Positions 45,327 through 57,730 are shown, numbered from the stretch's first letter. The stretch: DNA of 64,000 bases from Trichobilharzia regenti (GCA_944472135.2 OX235270.1:50840352-50904351), one strand, 5' to 3'. The notes: generated from the sequence alone by a model not told the origin. Made by a program: numbers and translations.

Positions 45327-46290
45327 AAGCTTTCTATATCCAGTATCGTTTTTACGGGCTAGGATAAAGTAGTTTGGTTTCTTTGTGCTCGCTTGTTGAT
45401 TGTGAGGTAATGGTTCCTAGTCTTCGGTAAACTTATGCGTAGTTCGTCCCGCCACTCAGCCGTCGTAGCTTTGGTTGACTCCAAAAGGAGTGATTCTGGG
45501 ATTAATTAAATTTTGTTTGTAGTATGCGGTGTGTTGAGACTTTGTTACCAAAGGCTGTGAAAGGACGTTATCCTTTCACCAGTTAGTTCTACGGTATCGT
45601 CGTCAAAACGAAAAAGATAGTAATAATAACAGATATAATAAGTGTAGGTTATTCAGACTAAACGACGGAAAAAGAAGTAAAGAAAACGTAAAACCAGACA
45701 GCTAATTACATTTGAAGTTGAAATATATATATATATGTCAATAATAATAATAACAGCAAATGTAAGTGTAGTAGTTGGAGTAGTCAGGAAAGTAAGAAGG
45801 GAGAGAATGTAAAGAAGTAAAACGATGAATTTAAATATCTACTCATTATCGATTTATGCGATTTTAAGAGGATAGGGCATTTGGACGCAGTCCTTGTGTG
45901 CCTGCATGATTGTCCAGCCTTTGCTTAAAGGTGTCCACAGATGGTGCCGTAGCTACATCTGCCGATAAGGAGTCCTGGAGACGGCAAACCTGCAGTGACA
46001 AGAAGTGAGAGCGCAACCCGGTCCCTGCCCTTTGGTAAGCTACCCTTTTGGGACTTCCATGAGGAAACCTATACCTGCTCAATGGCAGAACACCTTTGTT
46101 TGAGTGATTCTGATCATTTTTTATCTTGTAGGCAGTAATCAAATCCCCCTAAGACAATGATAACTAAGTGTGAAGAGGCCCAATTTCCCTATCCGTTCAT
46201 GATACGGTTTATTTCGGAGACCCACCAGTCCTTTTGGACTCTTTCCAAAAGGCCTGAGTCTCTTATAAGAAGTGGAGGTGCAATGGTATT
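45327..46290 (-). pseudogene. Non-LTR RT C-terminal fragment plus linked sequence, left copy
   Basis: Mirror of 53610-54572. Encodes KLGLFTLSYHCLRGDLITAY and APSVDTFKQRLDNHAG, the end of a CR1-group LINE protein (compare the common GLxSLxYRRLRGDLI and APSxNxFKxRLD patterns). About 560 bp of noncoding sequence with a TA/TTA microsatellite separates it from gypsy gag. Confidence 0.75.
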
Positions 46291-48964
46291 GTGAACTTCA
46301 AGGTGTAGTTTGATCTCAGAAAGAGTTCAGGAGTGAGTGCACCTAGCTACCTATGTGTAAAGTGTATGACTGCAAATGCCTTCTCTACATCCCCCGTGTG
46401 ATTACACTTGTGTCTATGTTTCCGTTAAAACTCGACCTAAGCCACGCTCTGACGTTGTACAGGACAAGCCGTCGTTGCACAGAGTGTAACTTGCATTTTG
46501 CAGCCTACAGGTGCGTAATTTCACTACTTGAATTCAAGACATACTTACTCACCAGCTGACAAAACTACTGCAGCATCCCTTGGTTTGAAATGTAAATACA
46601 GGTTTCAAGAATAACTGGGTAAATCGGAAAATGGATATAGAAAACAAGTCCCATTTAAATTATAAGAATCATGGTACTCATTCCAATCCATGAATTGACA
46701 ACTGCCGTTTGAGAGTTGATGGACTAAATAATGATCAAGGTCCATACCAAATATGATTACTACTTCATATTCCAAATTATATGAGAATCAGTATGAATTA
46801 CGAAGAAATCACAACGAAAGGAAATATTATACCCCTAAACAAAGAGTCCAAGACTCCCACTACATTACTTCAGACATGATCACTAGTATTTTTTTATCTT
46901 ATTGTTAATTATACAAACTTTTTACTGATAAACAAACGGTATTTCTACTTTCTGACAACCGAAGCGACAACATGTCTGGTTACGTAGGTTAGGCCGTCCA
47001 AAAGACATCTAAATTTCACCAAAACTTTTTATTTGAAACAAGCGTCGAATGATAAGGCAATCACTTTGGTTGATCTGTTCTACATCAGATGTGCGCTGAT
47101 GCCTTTAGACTCTTATGGTCTAACTTCACCCAATTTCCTTTTAAGTACAATTTAATTATGAGGGCCAACGCATCGAAACTCTCAGGCTTACTGATCGACG
47201 GTGAGCAGACATCGTTGTCTGGTTTACTACATATTATACTGAATGCAGAAACGCTTGTGTGAGGCCTAATCGTATCAAGTGTTCCGTAAACTAGCCTAAC
47301 TAGTTGTGGTAAAGAGTTATTAAGTAGTGCAAAATATACATCCTCTGGTAGGTGATTGCATACTCAGAAAATAATTACCTCTTTTAACATGGCATTCATG
47401 TAGGTATATATTTATTTACATTACCATTCTGAAAGAACTACTTTACTTTCTGTTGGTTAGTAGATGCAATAATTTTGATCGAGGCTGCTTTAAGGTGAGT
47501 GGCAATGCTCAGTGGGGAACGATTAAATACGTCCGACATTTCTGAAAAAATGTTTTCAGGCGGATCCAAAATGACTAGATTGGAATTAATGTCTTGTGAG
47601 TGATTATACTACTAACAATATAGTGATTCTTCTTGGATAAATCATGAAGATAGTTTGTGTGCCTGAGGTGTAGAAATCCGAGGGACAGCTTTCTTCTTAC
47701 CAAAAGGCTTTTTGTATCAGTCATTTCGTAGGGAAAAATAATAAATAATTAATAAAGGTTTTTTGATAAAACTATTAGCATTAAATACTGAAACGTCAGT
47801 AAAACCAATATCGTTTTGTTTTACATTCATTGAGAAGTACAAAAACCTTTATTATAATGAATATCATATACCCAATGCCCGAATTTTTTCAAGCTGTTAA
47901 AAGTGAACTTGGTTTGGACATGTAAAATGAATAAGTTGGATAACAAATAAATGAAAGTGAAGAACTACACAAAATTTCCCAGTTAAATGGTTTTGTTGAA
48001 AACAGTAAAAAGCAAGATATCAAGGCACTAAGTAACGGTTATGCAAAGATAGAACGATTTTCTGGCTTTCAGTGTGTTGACTGGATGTGTTATTATTTCT
48101 TAACACTATCTGTTGAAACCACAACAGCTTAGTCAGTAGCTTACCTTATCCATAAGTAATGAAAGCAAAACAACAAAGACAGAGGACATAATTATCTTGA
48201 GGAGTTTTCCTGAAAGTAATATATTCAATAGTCGAAAAGTTATTTCAGGGATATGTGCATGAATTTTCTGGCTATCAACAGTTGAGACAGGAACTCAGAC
48301 ATTGAGGAGGTTAACCAACTAAACGGAAGAGGTAGAACGGTATTATAAGTTTTTAGGATGCACATCTGTTAAATCAAACCTTAAAACACCTTAATCATTC
48401 GTGGGCAACCCAGCAGGTAGTCTTAAAACTAATCTATTTACTTAGGAGTTAATTGTGTTTCATTACAGGGAAGGTGGACTAAAAGTGTACAGAACAAAGT
48501 ATTAGGTAGAAAAACTACAGTATGTGACGAAATCCACATCCTAATAAGGACTTTATTTAACATTTGTTCGTGATGCAGTAGATCACAAAGAAAGACAAGC
48601 AATCACGATAAGACTCCTCGTAGCCTACCAAATGTGCAGCAATCTGACGGATAAACAAATTGTCCGAAAACGTTTTTGGCGTTACACAAATTGTGAATGC
48701 AATCAAGAGTAGTGTAGTAAATTCTGCCAACTTAATATATTAAGTTAAAAGGGACTTAATCAAATACTCGGAAGATACGACACTTAACAGTAATACATTT
48801 TGAACGAGTTTGTAACTGTTTGCTGTCCTTAGCTCAGACTTCATGATGTCGATAAAAGACTTTAAAACATTACCAAATGCATCGGGAATAAGTAAAATCA
48901 TATTATGATTTATAACGTGGGTTTTAAGCTCATTTGGGCTGAAAATCTCAAAAAATTAAATATT
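46291..48964. other. Unassigned DNA inside the left arm
   Basis: No gene is recognised; mirrored at 50935-53609. A small repeat at 47755-47865 has inverted edges and recurs at 27.3 kb. A 68-codon plus-strand frame (46353-46559) is present in both arms with no motif. Confidence 0.5.
47755..47865 (-). repeat. Small fold-back repeat, left arm copy
   Basis: TAATAAAGGTTTTTTGATAA at one end and ACAAAAACCTTTATTATAAT at the other are inverted. The inside has ATTAGCATTAAATACTGAAA and CGTCAGTAAAACC. The mirror copy is at about 52035-52145 and a relative is at 27320-27430. Confidence 0.6.
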
Positions 48965-49370
48965 CCCATAGTAAAATTTAGAACAGCACATTTAAGCGAA
49001 AAATACTGTTTTCAATTCGATCTCATCAAGCTCAACTCTAATATACATAACTTTACAAATAAAAATTCAAACATAAACAAATCATGGTGTTTTGCCCATA
49101 GGATAATAAGATAGTGAACTTTAATCGTACAATTAGTCATAATAATAATAATAGTAATAATAACAATGGTTCTATCGATAATAAGGACGAAAAAGTGAGG
49201 CAATCTGCGATAACACGAATAACGAAAAACAGCATGATAAACAAACAAATGTTCAGGTAAAAGCAGTCGATAAAGGCTAGTAAAAACAAATGAACCGATT
49301 GAGTAATGCTAGATTGTAAGGGAAGTAAATGAAACACGTTTTTATTGAAGATGTGATAAGATTAAGGGAT
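48965..49370 (-). repeat. Inverted copy of the PLE 3' UTR upstream of the spacer PLE
   Basis: Reverse complement of about 50530-50940. It ends at AGATTAAGGGAT, after which PLE coding sequence starts on the other strand. PLE copies often carry an inverted partial copy at the 5' end, as in PLE-a. The last 25 bases differ in detail (GATGTGATAAG), marking the inner limit of the palindrome. Confidence 0.75.
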
Positions 49371-49374
49371 CCAC

Positions 49375-50500
49375 TTGTATAGCCTCAAAGAAGTACTCCT
49401 TAAATGCACAGTGAATGTTCACTTTGTCTTCAATAATTCATACCACCGACAGGTAGGCCCAATGTTTGCTGACTTCTTTATCGCAGAACTTGAAAACGGT
49501 AAACTGAAAGACATTATCAAGGGGTTTGATATGTATTACCGATATGTCGATGATACATTTATCTTGGCTGATGGGAATGTAAACACAGACGAATTGTTGA
49601 TGAAATTCAACAACGTCCACCCTTCGCTTACTTTTACTTGTGAAGAAGAGCAGGATAGTAAACTACATTTTCTGGATGTCTTGCTAAGTAGGCGAGAAGA
49701 TGGGTCACTTGGGAGAAGCGTGTATAGAAAAAGCACATTCGCAGGGCAATACACACACTTCCTTAGTTACGTGCCCATTAAATATAAAAGAAATATTGTT
49801 AAATGTGCAAGAAAGTTATGCACGGATGACCTCTTACAAAAGGTTCCTTTGAATATTCACTGTTCCTGGACGGAAATGGGATTTCCAAGTAGTTTCAAAA
49901 AGAAACATATTAAAACAACAGCGAGAAAACTTGAAAGTATGACTGCACGTAAAAAACCTCTATTTATTAAGTTACAATTTAATGGTGACTTATCAAATGA
50001 GACTTTATTCCAGAGATTTTCCAGGGGTATACGAAGGACGTTTTACGCAGTATACCTTTGTTTGTCATTCGCTAGCCGACGAATGATTGGGACTCAAACG
50101 AAGGATAAGCTAGAGAGTTTTGTTACATCTTTGTGCATTTATCAATTCAACTGCACCTGCGGTGACAGTTATGTTGGGCGTACTACTTGACAGCTTAGCC
50201 AACGTGTTAGTGAACATCTCTCATCGTGGTTTGTCAAAGGACAGACAAAAACAATCCGTAGCTCAGTTTTATCACACTTAATTGATAGTGGTCATGTAGT
50301 GGAGAAAACGAGAGCTTTCAAAGTAATTCATCGTATCCCACCGAATCTTTCCAATAGATTTCGTATTTGCCTTCTGCACACAGCTGAGGCGATAGGCACT
50401 CGAACTGTTAAACCTGAACTATGCATTCAAAAGAAGTTCATACAGCCATTATCCCTTCCTTGGCCTATTAAGACATAACCAACTAAAGACTTCTACACCA
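49375..50500 (+). pseudogene. Penelope-like element in the palindrome spacer (P2)
   Basis: A 271-codon frame (49375-50190) with VLLKCTVNVHFVFNN, FADFFIAELENGKLKD, the catalytic YYRYVDDTFILADGN (about 49535), FLDVLLSRREDGS, GQYTHFLSYVPIKYKRN and CIYQFNCTCGDSYVGRTT, then a stop. The frame goes on with QLSQRVSEHLSSWFVKGQ, SHLIDSGHVVEKTRAFK and IQKKFIQPL. Compared with PLE-a, the conserved DGVxMGSPL segment between RQV and GP is missing, which removes an essential RT region. The N-terminal RT half is also missing. The premature stop follows the YVGR of the nuclease. Not functional. Confidence 0.85.
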
Positions 50501-50940
50501 CCCCTTGTTGATATTTTCAACCCATTTCTTATCATCCCTTAATCTTATCTTCATTAAAAACGTGTTTCATTTACTTCCCTTACAATCTAGCATTACTCAA
50601 TCGGTTCATTTGTTTTTACTAGCCTTTATCGACTGCTTTTACCTGAACATTTGTTTGTTTATCATGCTGTTTTTCGTTATTCGTGTTATCGCAGATTGCC
50701 TCACTTTTTCGTCCTTATTATCGATAGAACCATTGTTATTATTACTATTATTATTATTATGACTAATTGTACGATTAAAGTTCACTATCTTATTATCCTA
50801 TGGGCAAAACACCATGATTTGTTTATGTTTGAATTTTTATTTGTAAAGTTATGTATATTAGAGTTGAGCTTGATGAGATCGAATTGAAAACAGTATTTTT
50901 CGCTTAAATGTGCTGTTCTAAATTTTACTATGGGAATATT

Positions 50941-53609
50941 TAATTTTTTGAGATTTTCAGCCCAAATGAGCTTAAAACCCACGTTATAAATCATAATATG
51001 ATTTTACTTATTCCCGATGCATTTGGTAATGTTTTAAAGTCTTTTATCGACATCATGAAGTCTGAGCTAAGGACAGCAAACAGTTACAAACTCGTTCAAA
51101 ATGTATTACTGTTAAGTGTCGTATCTTCCGAGTATTTGATTAAGTCCCTTTTAACTTAATATATTAAGTTGGCAGAATTTACTACACTACTCTTGATTGC
51201 ATTCACAATTTGTGTAACGCCAAAAACGTTTTCGGACAATTTGTTTATCCGTCAGATTGCTGCACATTTGGTAGGCTACGAGGAGTCTTATCGTGATTGC
51301 TTGTCTTTCTTTGTGATCTACTGCATCACGAACAAATGTTAAATAAAGTCCTTATTAGGATGTGGATTTCGTCACATACTGTAGTTTTTCTACCTAATAC
51401 TTTGTTCTGTACACTTTTAGTCCACCTTCCCTGTAATGAAACACAATTAACTCCTAAGTAAATAGATTAGTTTTAAGACTACCTGCTGGGTTGCCCACGA
51501 ATGATTAAGGTGTTTTAAGGTTTGATTTAACAGATGTGCATCCTAAAAACTTATAATACCGTTCTACCTCTTCCGTTTAGTTGGTTAACCTCCTCAATGT
51601 CTGAGTTCCTGTCTCAACTGTTGATAGCCAGAAAATTCATGCACATATCCCTGAAATAACTTTTCGACTATTGAATATATTACTTTCAGGAAAACTCCTC
51701 AAGATAATTATGTCCTCTGTCTTTGTTGTTTTGCTTTCATTACTTATGGATAAGGTAAGCTACTGACTAAGCTGTTGTGGTTTCAACAGATAGTGTTAAG
51801 AAATAATAACACATCCAGTCAACACACTGAAAGCCAGAAAATCGTTCTATCTTTGCATAACCGTTACTTAGTGCCTTGATATCTTGCTTTTTACTGTTTT
51901 CAACAAAACCATTTAACTGGGAAATTTTGTGTAGTTCTTCACTTTCATTTATTTGTTATCCAACTTATTCATTTTACATGTCCAAACCAAGTTCACTTTT
52001 AACAGCTTGAAAAAATTCGGGCATTGGGTATATGATATTCATTATAATAAAGGTTTTTGTATTTCTCAATGAATGTAAAACAAAACGATATTGGTTTTAC
52101 TGACGTTTCAGTATTTAATGCTAATAGTTTTATCAAAAAACCTTTATTAATTATTTATTATTTTTCCCTACGAAATGACTGATACAAAAAGCCTTTTGGT
52201 AAGAAGAAAGCTGTCCCTCGGATTTCTACACCTCAGGCACACAAACTATCTTCATGATTTATCCAAGAAGAATCACTATATTGTTAGTAGTATAATCACT
52301 CACAAGACATTAATTCCAATCTAGTCATTTTGGATCCGCCTGAAAACATTTTTTCAGAAATGTCGGACGTATTTAATCGTTCCCCACTGAGCATTGCCAC
52401 TCACCTTAAAGCAGCCTCGATCAAAATTATTGCATCTACTAACCAACAGAAAGTAAAGTAGTTCTTTCAGAATGGTAATGTAAATAAATATATACCTACA
52501 TGAATGCCATGTTAAAAGAGGTAATTATTTTCTGAGTATGCAATCACCTACCAGAGGATGTATATTTTGCACTACTTAATAACTCTTTACCACAACTAGT
52601 TAGGCTAGTTTACGGAACACTTGATACGATTAGGCCTCACACAAGCGTTTCTGCATTCAGTATAATATGTAGTAAACCAGACAACGATGTCTGCTCACCG
52701 TCGATCAGTAAGCCTGAGAGTTTCGATGCGTTGGCCCTCATAATTAAATTGTACTTAAAAGGAAATTGGGTGAAGTTAGACCATAAGAGTCTAAAGGCAT
52801 CAGCGCACATCTGATGTAGAACAGATCAACCAAAGTGATTGCCTTATCATTCGACGCTTGTTTCAAATAAAAAGTTTTGGTGAAATTTAGATGTCTTTTG
52901 GACGGCCTAACCTACGTAACCAGACATGTTGTCGCTTCGGTTGTCAGAAAGTAGAAATACCGTTTGTTTATCAGTAAAAAGTTTGTATAATTAACAATAA
53001 GATAAAAAAATACTAGTGATCATGTCTGAAGTAATGTAGTGGGAGTCTTGGACTCTTTGTTTAGGGGTATAATATTTCCTTTCGTTGTGATTTCTTCGTA
53101 ATTCATACTGATTCTCATATAATTTGGAATATGAAGTAGTAATCATATTTGGTATGGACCTTGATCATTATTTAGTCCATCAACTCTCAAACGGCAGTTG
53201 TCAATTCATGGATTGGAATGAGTACCATGATTCTTATAATTTAAATGGGACTTGTTTTCTATATCCATTTTCCGATTTACCCAGTTATTCTTGAAACCTG
53301 TATTTACATTTCAAACCAAGGGATGCTGCAGTAGTTTTGTCAGCTGGTGAGTAAGTATGTCTTGAATTCAAGTAGTGAAATTACGCACCTGTAGGCTGCA
53401 AAATGCAAGTTACACTCTGTGCAACGACGGCTTGTCCTGTACAACGTCAGAGCGTGGCTTAGGTCGAGTTTTAACGGAAACATAGACACAAGTGTAATCA
53501 CACGGGGGATGTAGAGAAGGCATTTGCAGTCATACACTTTACACATAGGTAGCTAGGTGCACTCACTCCTGAACTCTTTCTGAGATCAAACTACACCTTG
53601 AAGTTCACA
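50941..53609. other. Unassigned DNA inside the right arm
   Basis: Mirror of 46291-48964. No gene is recognised; contains the second arm copy of the fold-back repeat at 52035-52145. Confidence 0.5.
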
Positions 53610-54572
53610 ATACCATTGCACCTCCACTTCTTATAAGAGACTCAGGCCTTTTGGAAAGAGTCCAAAAGGACTGGTGGGTCTCCGAAATAAACCGTATCAT
53701 GAACGGATAGGGAAATTGGGCCTCTTCACACTTAGTTATCATTGTCTTAGGGGGATTTGATTACTGCCTACAAGATAAAAAATGATCAGAATCACTCAAA
53801 CAAAGGTGTTCTGCCATTGAGCAGGTATAGGTTTCCTCATGGAAGTCCCAAAAGGGTAGCTTACCAAAGGGCAGGGACCGGGTTGCGCTCTCACTTCTTG
53901 TCACTGCAGGTTTGCCGTCTCCAGGACTCCTTATCGGCAGATGTAGCTACGGCACCATCTGTGGACACCTTTAAGCAAAGGCTGGACAATCATGCAGGCA
54001 CACAAGGACTGCGTCCAAATGCCCTATCCTCTTAAAATCGCATAAATCGATAATGAGTAGATATTTAAATTCATCGTTTTACTTCTTTACATTCTCTCCC
54101 TTCTTACTTTCCTGACTACTCCAACTACTACACTTACATTTGCTGTTATTATTATTATTGACATATATATATATATTTCAACTTCAAATGTAATTAGCTG
54201 TCTGGTTTTACGTTTTCTTTACTTCTTTTTCCGTCGTTTAGTCTGAATAACCTACACTTATTATATCTGTTATTATTACTATCTTTTTCGTTTTGACGAC
54301 GATACCGTAGAACTAACTGGTGAAAGGATAACGTCCTTTCACAGCCTTTGGTAACAAAGTCTCAACACACCGCATACTACAAACAAAATTTAATTAATCC
54401 CAGAATCACTCCTTTTGGAGTCAACCAAAGCTACGACGGCTGAGTGGCGGGACGAACTACGCATAAGTTTACCGAAGACTAGGAACCATTACCTCACAAT
54501 CAACAAGCGAGCACAAAGAAACCAAACTACTTTATCCTAGCCCGTAAAAACGATACTGGATATAGAAAGCTT
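53610..54572 (+). pseudogene. Non-LTR RT C-terminal fragment plus linked sequence (L1)
   Basis: Encodes RLRPFGKSPKGLVGLRNKPY, HERIGKLGLFTLSYHCLRG and VDTFKQRLDNHAGTQGLRPN before a stop at about 54034. The 5' limit is uncertain. After the stop come a TTA/TA microsatellite (54141-54176) and about 390 bp leading to GATATAGAAAGCTT, where gag frame sequence starts. Bases 53712-54572 recur with two substitutions at 57957-58817, but the LINE frame upstream of 53712 does not, so this copy is the older, better anchored one. Confidence 0.75.
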
Positions 54573-55417
54573 CAAAGTGCAACTTTGGAGATCAGCTCCA
54601 TTCTCAACTACGTGATCGTCTATTTGCTGGGATTAATATTCCGAAGTTAGAGAAAGAATCGATTCACATTCCTTCCTGCACCTTTCAAACTACCAAGGAT
54701 TTATGCACTACATATGAAGATGTCAACATTGAATATCAAGCTACCATTAAGTCGGTGTCTTATGATATGCCATCGAAAGTTGATAATGCAAGTGTTCATA
54801 AAAAGAAATCAAAACTGTCATCCACATGTAATGGAATGCAGACAGAGTGCAAAAACATTAAACCGTGTTTTTCCTGTGGAAAGATTCATCTACGAAGTAC
54901 TTGCCGTTTTCGGAGTGCTAAGTGTCATAAATATGGTAAAATTGGGCACATAAAGTTTGTTTTCAGAAGTTCAAATACTTATGCGACTCAAGATTGTCCG
55001 AGTTTGTCTGGTAAAGTGCAGTCAATGTCTCTTTCAACTGTGCAAAGCCATGAATCTCATCTAATGGGAAACTTCACTACAAGTTCAGGCAAGTCGTACT
55101 CTTTTATAATTGATACTGGGAGTACTGAATTTATAATTTCTAAGGAAAATGTACTATCGCTTTGTAAGCATGTCCAGCTGGACTCTACTACTAGTTCCAT
55201 TACAGGTACTACTGGTCATAAACTACCTTTTATTGGTACTGTAAACATTGGTTTGATATCAGACAGTGGTAGTTTTGTGAATATCCCCTTTCTGGTTAGT
55301 GAATACGGTCCATTTTTATTGAGATTAAAAGCCCTTAGATTGTTAAATGTCAAAATCTCCCTTTGTACTGAGTTGTTTGATGAATCTTTGTTCAGAGAAT
55401 TAATTCTCCAGTGTTAA
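54573..55417 (+). pseudogene. Gypsy gag C-terminus and protease
   Basis: Gag capsid end: NFGDQLHSQLRDRLFAGINI and YEDVNIEYQATIKSV. The first knuckle CFSCGKIHLRSTC (CX2CX3HX4C, about 54866) is intact. In the second (CHKYGKIGHIKFVF) Tyr and Phe stand where Cys is expected, so it cannot bind zinc normally. Protease active site FIIDTGSTEFIIS at about 55105. The N-terminal half of gag is absent: the frame enters from the unrelated L segment at 54572. Confidence 0.85.
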
Positions 55418-55439
55418 AAGTGTGTAGGTGGCATGAAGA

Positions 55440-56700
55440 TTCAGCCCATCCATCTTGAAATAGGTGATCTTATCTTCCTAAAGCGACGATTAATTCCATA
55501 TGGTTTGCGAGATCCATTTATGTAAGAGTTGGACAAGTTGTTTGAGCATGGCATACTTATGCCCGTTAAATCTTCGAATCGGGCTACTCCCATTGTGACG
55601 CCAGTAAAGGCGGATGGAAAAACACCGAGAATTTGTGGTGACTACCGCCTTATACTCATTAGTCGTCTACTACAGCAAGGTTGCACTACGCTAGAGACCG
55701 AAGACATTCTCTACAACCTACATGGCTCAAAATGCTTTTCCAAAATAGCACTCAAAGATGCCTTTTGCAAATTCATCTTGATGAAGCGTCTAGTGCATTA
55801 ACAACCATTATTACTCCATTTGGATTGTTCAAGCATAAGTTCATGCCTTTCGCACTGAAGGTTTCACCTGCAATAATTTCAGGAAGTAATAAATCAGATG
55901 ATGGATGGATTAGATGGTGTTGACTTTTACCAAGACGATATCATAGTTCATGTTCCGAACATCGAATCGCATAATGAACGTCTTTTAAAACTGTTTAGGC
56001 GTTTCTTTGAGAAAAATATTCTTGTTAATTCATCTAAATGTCATTTTACCTTGTCATCTGTATAATACTTAGGATACACGGTAGACCTAGTTGTTTGGCA
56101 CCTCTAATTCAAGCACATTCACCTAATAATATGTTGTCGTAAGATCATGGATTGTTACTCTTCAGTTTTACTCTAGATTCATTCCCAATTTCACTTAAGT
56201 GTTATCGTCACTTTTTGATATTGTCTCCAGGAAACAATTTAAGTGAGAACAACAACATGGGGATATCTCGCGAAGAACTTTGGAGTTTCTCAATAAACAA
56301 GCTTTCTCAGGACGTTTCTCATCGAATGATAAGTCTGTTCTCACTACACACACTTCTCCTGTGGGCATATTTGCAGTACTGGAGCAAAATGGACAACAGG
56401 TCATTTGTATTTCACGATGTCTAAGTAAGAGTGAACAAAGGTACTCGCAAACCCAGAAAGAAGCTCTAGCAGTTGTATGGGCAAAAAGACGCTTGCACGA
56501 TTAACTCTTTGGTACTAAGTTTCACATAGTTTCTGATCATCAGGCTTTGAAATTCATCTAAGATCCAGAAAAATCTTTGAATAGATCATCTGCTGCTATG
56601 GTTCAAAGATGTATTTTAGAACTAAGTGCATATGATTACACTATTGAACACAGATCGGCTACGTATATACCTCATGCAGACTTCTTACCTCTTTATTCGT
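55440..56700 (+). pseudogene. Gypsy reverse transcriptase and RNase H, broken
   Basis: RT: LFEHGILMPVKSSNRATPIV, CGDYRLILISRLLQQG, SKIALKDAFCKF (the first catalytic Asp region, where D-A-F replaces the usual D-L-x-x-A-Y/F pattern), TPFGLFKHKFMPFALK and catalytic VDFYQDDIIVHVPN (about 55918). A decayed stretch at 56058-56270 covers the connection domain. RNase H: LTTHTSPVGIFAVLEQNGQ, KEALAVVWAKRRLHD and FHIVSDHQALKF. At least four frame breaks or stops occur. Confidence 0.85.
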
Positions 56701-56719
56701 TATTTGAAAATTCTCGTAA

Positions 56720-57730
56720 TGACACTGTTTGTTAGTTCGGCCGGTACCTGTGGATAGAGTTCAAATTATACATGATACTCGAAAATATTACAAGTGCATT
56801 ATAAATGCAACAAAAAGAGGTTGAAGTATTCAGTGTAGGCAAAGATTTCCGAACTTTTATAGGCAAAGAGATGAGATTTCAGTCCATCCTGAAGGATTCT
56901 TATGTCTGAATGACAGAATCATCACTCCTCCGACACTAAGATCTGCGATTTTGGATGATCTTCATTCTGCTCATCTGGGAAATGATACGACTAAATCATT
57001 AGCACGCCCAACGTGCTGGTGGCCAGAAATTGATGTCGATATTAGCAAAACATCAAAGAGTTGTTCCAGCTGTTTGCATAAAATGTCCTATGGGAAGTCA
57101 TTATGGAAACCGTGGCCTGCGTATTGCGAGGTTTGGCACGCGGACTACTGTGGTCCATTCTTAAATTCATACTCCGCTTTAGTTATTGTGGATTCTTATT
57201 TTAGATGGCCAGAAGTCATAATTACTGATGGCGTTAGCGCTAAATTCACACATAGAGCTTTAAGACGGATTTTTAGTCGTGAAGGAATTCCATATGTCTT
57301 AGTTACTGATAATGGTACTCATTTCTCTGAGAGGAACTTCTTTGATTGGCTTAAACATGTAGGTTGTCGACATCTGCACACAGCACCACATCATCCTCAG
57401 TCTAACAGGTTGGCAGGAAACTTTGTAAGAACATTAAAGAGTGCCATAGCATCAGTAAGTCCTAAGAATTTTGACAAGCTAGAGAAATGTGAAGATAACT
57501 TCCTACTTCAATATCGCAATACGGAGCATACAAGTACCCATGAAAGTTCTGCTAAACTATTGAAACCTCGAATTCTTCGAACGTATCTGATATCTGCGAT
57601 TTCTGATGTACATTATTACAGAGGGATTGACTATAGACTTTCTGTTGCAATCATACTGCGAAAAATGGGAAATTGAATGGTGAAGACATTAGACATCGAA
57701 GGTCATTCAGTTCATAACAGACACATGGAT
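56720..57730 (+). pseudogene. Gypsy integrase, catalytic Glu lost
   Basis: Zinc domain LHSAHLGNDTTKSLAR with SCSSC (56960-57075), core VWHADYCGPF (first Asp, about 57135) and LVTDNGTHFSERNFFDW (second Asp, about 57302), then HHPQSNRLAGNFVRTLK (about 57390). The last motif normally reads N-G-x-A-E-R; here Gly takes the place of the catalytic Glu, so the DDE triad is broken. Most of this 241-codon frame (56951-57676) is otherwise open. Confidence 0.85.

Larger units (their letters stand above)
43839..49351. repeat. Left arm of a large inverted repeat
   Basis: About 5.5 kb that is the reverse complement of about 50548-56058. Paired positions sum to 99899 over most of the length and to 99898 outside a 1-base indel near 44610/55288. 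Identity is very high: besides the indel, only scattered substitutions were found by eye (for example 44231 versus 55659). The arm contains, left to right, gypsy pol and gag on the minus strand, a LINE fragment, about 2.7 kb of unassigned DNA and an inverted PLE 3' UTR. Arms run through unrelated sequences, so this is a duplicated block and not the structure of a single element. Confidence 0.9.
50548..56058. repeat. Right arm of the large inverted repeat
   Basis: Reverse complement of 43839-49351. It begins in the PLE 3' UTR (50505-50940), passes unassigned DNA (50941-53609), the LINE fragment (53610-54572) and gypsy gag-protease-RT. It ends near TTTACCTTGTCAT at 56058, where the right side continues into gypsy pol but the left side switches to PLE sequence. 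Confidence 0.9.

Noticed and set aside
45864..46142. A conserved 92-residue gene present three times (also 53757-54035 and 58002-58280)
   Set aside because: The three copies are the same duplicated segment, and the protein is the C-terminal tail of a non-LTR reverse transcriptase, not a gene family.
43020..50887. A conserved 78-85-residue membrane protein repeated three times (43020-43402, 49012-49337, 50505-50887)
   Set aside because: These frames lie in the PLE 3' untranslated copies. They are T-rich and appear alike only because the DNA is duplicated.
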